Assembly: GCA_001051155.2 (NCBI GenBank)
Contig: JYIP02000002.1
Location: 1,991,583-2,055,582 of the forward strand
Length of the DNA stretch: 64,000 nt
Source: Chrysoporthe austroafricana
Lineage: Eukaryota; Ascomycota; Sordariomycetes; Diaporthales; Cryphonectriaceae
Direction: 5' to 3'
The stretch's first letter is position 1, and each line of letters starts with the position of its first letter. Of the stretch, positions 9,014 through 19,259 are shown piece after piece. The notes beneath the pieces are model-generated. The model was not told where the DNA came from, did not search any database, and saw only the letters and a program-made list of their open reading frames with translations. The position numbers and the translations under genes were made by a program.

Positions 9014-10949
9014 ATGAGTCGGCCCTCTTCATCCGTACTGAGTGCTATGGACAGCGTTTCCGGGACCGAACCACTCCAACAGTATTTTCCCTTTTCGAAT
9101 GTCGCGCCTAGAGGGAACAACATTCTGTTCACAACCCTTGCCCTGATTCTCGGTTACCTCTTACGAACCTACTACTACCATGGACTCAACAAGATCCCCG
9201 GCCCTTTTCTAGCCAAGTTCACCAGCCTCTGGAAATGGAGTGTGGTCCGTCAGGAGCAGATGCCTTTCGTCAACACCGAGTTACATAAGAAATATGGCCC
9301 CCTGGTGAGGATTGGACCTAATCATATCTCGGCTTCAAGTTCAGAGGCAATTCAAGTGGTCCATCGGTCCAAGAGTGGCTTCACAAAAGTATTTTCAACA
9401 GGCATTATCTTCGTCACCGTATTTCGAGTCCCATGAGTGTTGACAATTTTTACAGTCTAGCATTTATAGCATCCTGCAACCAAAGTTCGAAGGCTCAGAC
9501 TTACATAACGTCTTTTCAACCCAAGATGCGGAATACCATGCAGCACTCAAGCGTGCCATGGGGAGTCTATATACCACAACGGCAGTATCGACCCTCGAGT
9601 TTCATCTTGACGATTGTACCGAGCTCTTTATATCCAAAATGAACGAGATTATCGGCCCTAAGAACTCAGGGCCAGTTGATCTGGCTGCTTGGCTACAATA
9701 TTATGCGTTCGATTCGCTCGGTGCCGTTAACTTTTCTAGGAAGTTGGGCTTCATGGAATCTGGAACTGATGTCGATGGTATCTGCCACTTAGACCACGAA
9801 CAGATGATGTACTTCGCAGTCGTAAGCATACCTCCGCCTGGAATAGATATCTTGCACAGTCCTAACTAATACCATTGAGTAAGTAGTGGGGCCAAATCAC
9901 AACAGTCGAGCAAGCGTGGACCAAAATAAAGCACTTCTTCACCGGGGCGCGGAAGGAGAACCCACTCTTCAATGTAAGAATGCACATTTGTGGCACTATC
10001 AAACGTCCCTTTGACAATATATGGAAAATTGCAGTTCGCTCTCCAAGTCGTGAAGGACCGCCAAGCAAGCCCGACCGATTCGCATGACATGCTGAACGCA
10101 TTCCTGGCTCTACATGAAGCTAGCCCCGGGAAGTTCACCATCAGAGACGTAATAGCTGCCGCATATATTAACGTGTAAGTAACATAACAAGCCAAATACA
10201 AGCGGAAGACTCTAGAGCTAATGCATTAGGCAGTGTCACTGCACACGACGTAGTTGCAATTACGCTACGAGCTGTTGTGTATTATCTCGCCAGGAATCCT
10301 GTTATTCAGAAAAAGTTACAAAAGGAGATAGACGACGTGCACTTGTCAAAGACGGCGAAGTACTCAGAGATCACGGGGTTGACTTACCTGTGAGAAACGT
10401 TGATTCTCCTGTCCGCTAACGGTACTTGCTAAATTAGCCATGTCTACAGGTTGGCAGTCACAAATGAAGCCCTTAGAATCCACCCGAGTACAGGACTCAT
10501 TCTCGAGCGCCGGACCCCCAAAGGCGGGGCGGTGCTGCATGGACGCTTTATCTCAGAGGATACCATTATTGGAGTGAATTGCTGGGTTGTAAACCGAGAT
10601 AAAAGCATTTTTGGGGATGATGCAGAGGATTTTCGCCCCGAACGATGGATTGACAGTGATCCAAAAGATCTCTTACGGATGAGAACAAACATGTTCACGG
10701 TAAATGCTCGTTTCATACCACTATATATATTCTTCTGAAAAAATGCTAATACTTGGATTACAGTTCGGCGCCGGGGCAAGGAATTGTATTGGCAAAAATC
10801 TTGCAATGATGCAGCTCACAAAGATCATCGTAGAGCTCTATCGGAACTTCGATATAACTCTTGAGGATCCCAAGAGAGATTGGATCGTCTCTGGTGGATG
10901 GCTTACCAGACAGAGCGAGATGGGAATGATCTTAAGCAAGAGGCGTTGA
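9014..10949 (+). CDS. Cytochrome P450 monooxygenase (pisatin demethylase-like group)
   Basis: Seven exons join in frame to 519 aa: 9014-9388, 9456-9821, 9887-9973, 10035-10174, 10234-10389, 10450-10699, 10764-10949. An N-terminal anchor (NILFTTLALILGYLLRTYYY) is followed by the proline-rich hinge KIPGPF, the K-helix NEALR (ExxR), FRPERW and the heme loop FGAGARNCIG with the thiolate Cys. It should be a microsomal heme oxygenase using an NADPH reductase partner. The I-helix reads TAHDVVAITL where the family normally has AGSDTTAITL, so the conserved oxygen-activating Thr is Val (residue 329). It is divergent from DMATS and likely acts in the same pathway. Substrate is unknown. Confidence 0.9.
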
Positions 10950-11554
10950 TCAATATTGATTCCGTAGGCCTGATCTTTAGTCTGTGGGATGAATAAAACT
11001 CTCATCTGTTTGTTTCGCTAGCAGGCTAGTAGGTAAGAATAAATTGAGTTAGTCTTCAATACTATTGATTTCTATACTATCGAAACTCAAGTCTTTAGGA
11101 GTTTTGAGGAAGCCGGGCGAAGGCTCAACAGTCGATGCAAGAGATTGATAGAAATCCCTTTGAAGACTACGGTTCAATATCGGAGGAAGAAAGGGAATCA
11201 ACCCGAAAAAGAAACAGGAAACAGGCCCAGACTCGGGTCCTACACATCTCTTTCCAACGTAAGGCACCGACCACCGGCCTTTCGCAAAGTTGCATACCTG
11301 CACAGAACCGGGAGCGATTCCGTTTAAAAGCCCGAAATATAGACAATAATACAAAAAGTTTCCTGTGAATTCAGCCCATACTCAGCGCTGCTAAGATCGA
11401 GCATTCTTATGGCAAAATCACGGTGTCGTCCTCAAAACCATGGCATAGCCTGACAGACGACGTCTTGCAGAACTCAGCGTATGCGGCAGAAATCTAGAAG
11501 GCTGGTTTGTCGCTACCAACCGAGGTCTTGGATGATACTTAGCAATGCATCAAA

Positions 11555-11740
11555 GTCCTCGAGCCGTGGGACGATGGCGAGACTGAGCCGGCGAAGTTCC
11601 GAGAGCGTGCAGCGAAAGAGTGCTTACATGGCTATATCGCTACGAAATTGTTTCACGACGTTTGGATATTTGCAAATGAGTCTGGTCAACCTTTGCTGAA
11701 TCGACTCGTCACTGAATACAGGAACTATCCTTCTCCCTGA
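11555..11740 (+). pseudogene. Possible gene relic, unidentified
   Basis: Sixty-one sense codons before TGA read like protein (VLEPWDDGETEPAKF, then ECLHGYIATKLFHDVWIF), with a stop a few codons upstream (TAG near 11540) and no start or splice signals that rescue it. It could be a terminal exon of an unrecognised gene or a degraded fragment. I do not recognise the family. Confidence 0.25.
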
Positions 11741-13140
11741 GAGCCCAAGCCTTTCGTGGCTGCGCGGCAGGTCACATGACTGAGTTTTCTTGACTACCTG
11801 GGGCTGATCCTAGCGTGATAGTTGGCTCGCAGAAGACCTGGGCCACCCTGTTGCAGGAATGTGTGTCCACCTCTAGTGTCATAAGAGACGAGTCACGAAG
11901 AGAACCACGCATTGTCCCTTCAGTTCTGACTGCAGAACTCTAGCACTGGATTAAAATAGTAGACCTCTTCGTGCATGCCGGCGCAGATCCGCTCAGGGAC
12001 AAGAATTCCGAGCAGGACTCGTGCAACGATTTCGAGCACCTGAGCCGACAAGTCTCGATGCGAGGGCACACAGAGCGATGCTCTCCAGTCGACTCTGGCC
12101 TAGCAATCTGCCACTTATACCTGACGCTCCGCCAACCGCAATCCCCGAAGTCCTGTTTAGATTGTCACAAGAGCCGCCGCGCAGGCAAGTTGTGGATGAC
12201 CCGACTGCAAGGCGGCCATCGGTATTCCACTAGAAAGGTAGGCCACACTGCAATGCAGATTCGGATTTCCCAAAGGAACAAGAACCACCCATCTTTTGAT
12301 AGGAATCATCCGTTGGCTCCAGAAGATGGGGGTATCCCGCAAGTTTGTAACACGACCTGGCCAAATTTGAATCGCTTTTGACGACTCAGAGACTCACCGT
12401 TCAAGGTTCTTGAGATTCATGTACGTTATGTTAGATGGAATGAAATGACGAGATATAGACTCCGAGATTTTCTTTTCAGCGCTACAAGAGGCGCGATGAT
12501 GGGCCACACTCAACCAAGTTGACAACGAAGTTGACAAAAGGGGCTTAACAACATGTGGGTTCGAAGTGGCGAGATGCAATATAATAGGATTTCGTCTTCG
12601 CTCCGAAGATCACGAGAAAATTGATACTCACTGACTGGCATGAGCGAGCAACTAAGCCAACAACGACGACAACGTAGCAGCCTCGGCCTAAGAGAGCTAT
12701 TTCATCAATGCAAGGGGGCGTCCTTAGCTGCAGCAAATGATGAAGAAGTCTAGGGTTGTTATCCCTCCGTCCGTAATTATGAGCGCTTCATATTCAGGAT
12801 TAGGGACAATTAGTACGGACGTACACATTATAAGCTAACTGAAGCGCTGGAGGGCCAGCCTCGCCTGCATGTTTCTACCGGCAGCAATTTTTTTCGAGTC
12901 TCATAGCATAGCATATGCACTTACCAAGTGAGAATTTAAGTGATCTTCTTCGAGCCAGATGAGCTTGAAATTTGGAAACAAGCCCACAAATTCCGTATGG
13001 GCGACAGTGCACCAACGCGACACGCCATTGAAATTTCTCCAAAAAGGTTCGACACAGTCTAAAAAGCCGTCGCTCGTAATTAAGTAGGGACAGATGTAGA
13101 AACTTGCTGAGTCGACAGTACGGAACGGCAAAGACGAGGT

Positions 13141-13196
13141 CTTCGTCTTTCTTCTTCGTCTTCCCTCGTCTTTCCTCGTCTCCCTTTGTCTTCGTC
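13141..13196 (+). repeat. Pyrimidine-rich simple-sequence tract
   Basis: About 56 bp built from imperfect CTTCGTC / CCTCGTC units. A low-complexity tract with no coding significance seen. Confidence 0.7.
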
Positions 13197-14077
13197 ACAA
13201 TGATCATGTCGTCTTGAGACGAGCCTCCCGAAATGAAACAGCACGTACGACGCGAGAGCGTACAACTGGTGTGTTGTTGACTCGGTCCCAAGGTCTAAGA
13301 CGAGCCAAGATACAGGAGTAAGAATCCAAATCCGGTGATTGGCCTACCCGAAGGCTTGTATCATAAGGTTCCATTATTCGAACCTAGTGGTAGGGCCTTA
13401 CTTGATCATGAAACTGACCCACGGGTTCCTTGGCACGTGCTTGGCAACGGTTCTTGACCTAGTATAACAAGCAAAATAAGCTCCGCCGATCATGCCACTA
13501 GTATTCGTAGAACCAGCAGATGGTGACCTCCGGCTTTCATCTCACCCGTATACGCGCTCGGCCTTCAAACATGTCACGAACCATGTTTTGCTGGAAATTT
13601 TCGGTGACTAACCACGGAAACTGAGTAGGGCTGATAAGTTCAGTGTTTGAGCGACACAATCACACCGCGGTTGACCTCGCGATGCGCCCCGTAGTGCTCC
13701 GTGGTTGACACTTAATTGGACGTCGAATGCAGAAGAGTTAGCCTTGTCGGGGATCCAATCCAAGACAAAAGCTTCTTCACAATAGAGCTTGAAACGGCGC
13801 CTTTGCCTTGCAGACACTGCACTGATTAATTAGTAAAGACTTCCTGGGAAGACCGTGCTCACAGCGTCCTCACCTTTCCTCTAGATTATAAGAATCTTGG
13901 CAGATAACTGATTTATCCCATTTCTGTTTCTGTTCGGCACATAAGCTCCGCGACGTTCTTTTCCTCTCTCCTTGGTTCAGTACGTCATCCAGTCTCGCTC
14001 GACCAGGTGTCTGAGCCAGTCTTTCGATTTTATTTCACTTTCTTTTTAGAGTGCCGTCTGCCGTCATTCCATACAAA

Positions 14078-14721
14078 ATGAAGTACACTGTTGCAGTCTC
14101 TTTCGTCCTGGCGACCACTGCTTTGGCTAAGCCCATGCTTGCAAGGGCTAATAATAATAAGGCTGGTGCTGCTAACAATAACGCTGCTGCTGTACAGCAG
14201 GTCGCTGATACCATCAACCAATGGCTGAGTGATATCCAAGCTGTTAATACCTTCGTCGACACTGCTGGCCAGCTCCAGAGCAATCAGGAGATCAGTAATG
14301 CCGCAGCCACAGCCTTCGTCGCTGCTCAGGATGAGGGTACATCCAATACAAACCTCCAGAACGATGTCCAGCTCGATGCATCGGGTGCTGCTGCAGCTCA
14401 AGACCTCTTGAACCAGTTCAACATCATTGGACCAGCCATCAACGACACCATCACCAACCCACAGAACCTCCAACAGAATCTTGATGCTATCAACGGTGCT
14501 CGGTATGGCATTTTCCCGATCTGATAACCACTATTCGTCAAATTCGAGACTTCGCTGATACACCAAATAACAGTTGTCCCCCTCCTGTTGGCAATGGAGC
14601 CATCTTCGAAGAGGGAGCCGTGCAGCAGTCCGCCGCCGCCGCTGCTGGCATCCAGGCTAACCTCCCTGAGCTGCCCAACGCCTGCGGTCAACTTGCTCAG
14701 CAGGTTTTGGCGCAAAATTAA
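14078..14721 (+). CDS. Small secreted protein, unknown function
   Basis: Two exons (14078-14502 and 14574-14721; the intron starts GTATGG and ends CAG) give 190 aa. I start at 14078 because MKYTVAVSFVLATTALAKPM is a good signal peptide; an earlier GTG-frame extension is not needed. The mature part is rich in Ala, Asn and Gln, predicted mostly helical, with only two cysteines (CPPPVGNG and NACGQL, both in exon 2) that could form one disulfide. There are no repeated cores or KR processing sites, so it does not look like a RiPP precursor. A cell-wall or effector-like role is conceivable but unsupported. Confidence 0.8.
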
Positions 14722-15892
14722 GGGTCAAGCCGACTAAGCGAGGACTTCATATGCGTTCGTTGGTCTTGTTTCGGGCTGGGCAATAAAACGTCGAAGTCGT
14801 TGTGGCACCGTTGAGAACTCGGGGATGACGTGCGGCCTCACGCATCATAATACCTCACGTGTATTTGCCTAGGTGGAAAAGCTGAGGAGATTTCTGCACA
14901 TTTCAAATTGAGAGGGTGCTTGGTTACTGAACACTATCCTATAATGCTATCCCAGTCTAAACTCAGTCTAGGGATATTCCCGCGCGTACGGGCCCTCGAG
15001 ACTTTGTCTACAGGTCGTCCATAGAATGAGAAATTAATGCTGTTATCACCCTTGTCGAGCACTCGTAGTGCTATCATGAAGGTTTTCATACTTGAGCTGT
15101 TTCCACCCGCATTGCTGTCGCAAGTCTCAGCTTCGAGCTATGCCTCCAAGAACAAATGTTAAATATATGAACATGTGCTAGTCTGCTCTGATTCTAGAGT
15201 CAATACACTCGCTTTACATCAAAATCACGATACTAGACATCATATCTGAAGTTGAATTCCGATCCAGGTTTATCTGCTGTAAGAAACTTACTCATGTTTT
15301 GCTTGCAAATAGTACAAGATCCCTAGCCCCTTATACTTTGCAAAAAAAGCTCTACTAGGGCCAGATTGGCAGTAGTGAAGGCTGGCAAATAATCTGGTGT
15401 TTGTAGAACAGCGCTCAATAAAACTCTACCGCTGGGCTACTTGTTCTGCGTGGTGGGATCATCTCTGAAGCCTAATGATTTTGTTGGCTGTTTAACAGAA
15501 GCAGTGGAAACCCCCCGTCGCTCTTGCGTGTTCGATTAATTTCAGATGAAACTCGCCGTCTTTGGATTGGCCAAGGTCGGAGGAAGCCTCAAGACTTATT
15601 GTGATCCACCAGCCTTACACCCTCTTAAGCCCTACATCAACAAGGACGACGATGGGCGCACATTTACATCTGTTGTTTATATCTGGAGTCTGCATGTTGT
15701 TGCGTTATCCTTCGCATATGGCTTGTCTGATGCTTATGATAACGGGTGTGCGCGGTGCCACAATCTCGTGGCTGCGGCTGAGGCGAAGGGGAGGAGATGG
15801 CCAACTTTCTGGAGGAGCACATGCCCGTGATGGATCCGAGGTCTCGGTCGTCCACCACGGCTTATGTGCAGAGTCTGCTCCAGTGGGATGGA
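14722..15892. other. Intergenic
   Basis: Convergent 3' flanks of the secreted protein and the second 7-TM gene. The frames seen at 15.5-15.9 kb lack any family resemblance. Nothing else is seen. Confidence 0.5.
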
Positions 15893-17438
15893 CTAGAACA
15901 TACCAAACCGTCTCTCGACACGCATGCCGCTCAGTTCCGGATGCGGGCCCATTTGGTTCGCATAGTCGCTCAGCACGTACGTCTCGGTGGAGAAATGGTA
16001 AGTCGTCTGTGGGTAAATGAGATTTTTGTTGCTGTTCTTGGTCTCGCCGAAATGGGGCCAGCTGTTGTAGGGGCGACCCATACCGTCAAGGCTATTTCCT
16101 CCGCTATTCGTGCTGGATGCCTTGGCCAAGTGCTCCATCGTTCGTTCGGGGGAGGTACGCCTCGGTGTCATGGCGCTGGTCAGCCTTGAACCAAGTCGGG
16201 ACCATAAGCCAGACCTATGACCGGATAGGGTGGAATGGAAGGCGGGGAGACAGCAGCAGAGTAGGGATATAAACATTTGAACGGCACTCCAAATGGCGAG
16301 CATGCTGAAAGAATCTGGCGTGCGTCACAGGTGATCAGCTAGATCACTGGTAAGAGGAAAGCGAAGTCGCGGAGGGAAACTCACATAAAGCACTTGTGGA
16401 ATAAGTGATGGCGATTTTGATAAAGCCTATCACGCCAACACTTCACACCGAATCAGCAGATGGACGACAAAATAAGAGCGTAGACGAGCACTCACAGCGC
16501 ACCGAGACCAAACAGAATTCTCAGTCTCCATTTCGTAGAAGATGGCATCTGGCGAGGTCGAATCATGACCATTATCAGAACCACCATAGCAAAATCGATC
16601 AGCGAATTTGGCAGCTCGCCTCCGACAATCACGGCACCTTCGTCTGTGCAAGTGCCTGGTATATTGACATCGAAATACTTGGCAAGTGGTCGGCATTGCA
16701 GGGCTTGGAAGATGCAAGCGCATACGACCAAAACTGTTTGAGCACCTCCAAGGACGTAGATCCAGGTCCGGTAGGATCGATTGACACCGAAGATTCGACG
16801 ATAGAGACCCAGAACACTGAACTTCACGAAGAGCGTATGGAAAAAGTAAAAGTAGAGAGAGGCTATATCCCACTGTCGCTGGTGTGAGTCACAGACAAAT
16901 ATGAACAGGACAGAGTGATCTTGGAGGGTGCTCCTGGGCAAGAGGAAGACAGGCCAAAGGGATACACACTTTGCGCATGCGCTTATAGTCAGACAAATTT
17001 TCTTCAAGTTCGACTGGAATTGAGCGTCCGTTCAGAATACTATTTGCTACTCGCGACGAATGGTGTCAGTCGTACTGGGAATGGAAAAGTTGACAGCGAG
17101 CCAACTCACCCATCAAAGAGGTAAAATCAACAAGAACGAAGAATACAGTAGCCAGCGCGGCCACTTCATCGGTCGTTAGTAATCTTCAATTGCATATTCA
17201 CAAAGTATGAGGGCATATCTCGGAGGATCCTCCCCCCGGACAGGCTCTGCCATACAATTCTAATCGATGGATGTCTGGGGGGTATTTACTCACTCCAGTC
17301 CTCAAAGCCAAACTTTCGTCCGCCACAGTGGGTCGCGTAGAAGCGCAACGTCATAATCGCGATGCCCAAAGGCGTAAAAATGATGAGAACAACGAAGTGT
17401 GCCATGTGTGTAGAGTCGTTCCATATTGCAAAAGCCAT
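15893..17438 (-). CDS. Fungal 7-TM 'rhodopsin-like' integral membrane protein (second copy in window)
   Basis: Six exons on the minus strand, 17438-17294, 17163-17110, 17046-16970, 16872-16496, 16440-16385 and 16314-15893, join in frame to 376 aa. The junctions restore family text: FGFEDW/MAALATVFFVLVDF, KRMRK/WDIASLYFYFFHTLF, and LVGVIGFIKIAITY. The loop CRPLAKYFDVNIPGTC with paired Cys and the helix YRRIF are typical. A long polar C-terminal tail follows. It is the same family as the gene at 1429 but with a different intron layout and low similarity, so not a recent duplicate. Role unknown. Confidence 0.85.
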
Positions 17439-19259
17439 CATTCCCGGTTTGACCGCTATACTGCAAGATGGGAAATAGCTTTATAATTTGCATGGATCTT
17501 TTCTTTTCGCGATAGAAAGTACAGAACCGAGTGATTTCGTTTTCAAAGAACATGAAGTCGAAGTCTCGGGACTGGTTTTCAAATGCGAAGTAGGCCACAA
17601 ATCAAATACAATACCGAGTTGCTTGACTGCCGCTTAAAACCGGGAGGCAAGCCACGAGATAGAATGTCTGAGTGTAGGATGCGTGCAAAGCGGATGCAAC
17701 ACAAGGGTTGCGCTCTCGAATTCCAGCTGCTCCAACGTACAGAATACTGTCTGCATGTCAGACCAACACATCACGGTAACCAGTAAAACACAAGCGATCG
17801 ATAGACCGCCCCCACTTACCAAGTGCGCGGCTGATTCGCGATGGGCTGGCAGGTTGTGCCGGTTTATCTGCGTCCTACCGCGATACTCTCTGGTGAAGCC
17901 TCAAAGGATGTAGGAAAGAAGTGCTGCATACTCTTATGCCGGTGTACATATTCGGCCGGCCCTCTGCTTGGTGGTGCAGTGGAAGCTGGAGCTGGGCCCA
18001 CCGGTACTTCCTGCGGACAATTCCATGTGATTGCACGGGCCACAAACGACCTGAGAGGGGGTCTAATATTTCGGCCAGGCGCCCCAGTACTAAGTACTGG
18101 GTATGGTTATACGGATCTACTGCATCCACAGGGCCTGATTGATCATTGCTTGTAGGAAGTTGGTAGAGACCCCAGCTTACCACCGTACAAATTACCTACC
18201 TCGTAATTCAAAAAAGTCCTGAAGTTGCATTGGGGGCTGAGAAAGCAAAAGCCTTTGCAAGCTGCATTGGGGCCTATAACAAGCGGCACACGGTGCTAAA
18301 CGAGGAGGCGAGTGCGAAGGCAGGTCTCCTGATAGAGTGTCAAGGAGTGGGGGAAAGAAGCCCAATACCACACGAAAACTCTGACCAGAACACTGCAGAT
18401 GATATAGGGCAGCCAAGAGGGCTGGCAAGGCAAATAACTATAGGGTGCGAATCAGGGTTGTTGATGTAGGTTGGTTGATAATGCGTTGTGAAGATGGAAC
18501 AATCTTACACGGACGCCTAAGGGTGCCCCGAAGGGAAGGATATTGAGGCATTGCGAGTTACGCGCCGTTGGGCTTGACCGGTCAGGACCAACCGCAGGAA
18601 GAAAGGCACCCAACTGCATAAAGAAGGGGGGCTGTGCAATAGATGCCTGAGGCAGACGTCGAGAACCAAGGTCTATCTATAAGTACGGCGGGATCGAGCC
18701 CGTCGGATCAAGGATGGACCTGGTTCTTCAGCACTCCTTAGAACACCTTAACAGTTATCATTAAATGAAGACCCCTTCCAAGGCCAGAGTCCTGCCCTTG
18801 TAACAAACAAGGAATCACTATACTAGCACCCCATGTAGAAGACCTCAACAAGATGAATTTGATATATGTGCGAGTCTAATTTTTCAAACTTTATAGCCTC
18901 AGTAGCTGGAATATAGGCCCCATTTCTGTTTTCGGGGGCTATGGTAATTACAAAATCTCAGGGCTGAGTGAGTGATTTGGGCGTTCTGGCAAAAGGAATG
19001 AAAAGTTGAACCAACGAAAGCCGGACAGGCTTGGGCTAGCGCACACTGAAACCTCGGTTGCCAGGGTAGGGTCCCTTGTTCCAACTCTCAAAAGGCTGGC
19101 TACCTCCACTTTCAAAGCCTTCTCTACTAACACATAAGACGGTCATATCTCTGGTCATCAGTTCTACCACAAAATAAGCAAGTCTACGTAATCGCAGATC
19201 TACTCGTTGGACGCTACCATCTACGATCCACGAAGCCCTGATGACTGACCGTCGCTACG
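17439..19259. other. Divergent intergenic region
   Basis: Upstream of both the 7-TM gene and the second P450. No credible gene in 1.8 kb. It contains a perfect 19-bp palindrome at 18083-18101. Confidence 0.5.
18083..18101. promoter_or_regulatory. Perfect palindrome CCCAGTACT-A-AGTACTGGG
   Basis: Two 9-bp arms around a single central base. It lies about 650 bp upstream of the 7-TM start and 1.16 kb upstream of the P450 start. It could be a dimeric regulator site or a hairpin; no function is shown. Confidence 0.35.

Larger units (their letters stand above)
10950..14077. other. Gene-poor stretch
   Basis: No confident gene in 3.1 kb. The short open frames here lack recognisable domains. One protein-like relic (11555-11740) and a pyrimidine-rich simple tract (13141-13196) are listed separately. 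The composition and broken frames suggest decayed sequence, but I cannot name a source element. Confidence 0.5.

Noticed and set aside
13340..13400. GGTTCGAA-like T-loop sequence (minus strand) suggesting a tRNA
   Set aside because: No acceptor stem, anticodon arm or paired D-arm at the right spacing.
14078..14721. RiPP precursor paired with the UstYa-type gene
   Set aside because: No repeated core peptides or dibasic sites, and it lies 32 kb away.
15546..16189. Plus-strand frames near 15.5-16.2 kb
   Set aside because: They overlap the terminal exon of the minus-strand 7-TM gene or its 3' flank and have no protein-like pattern.
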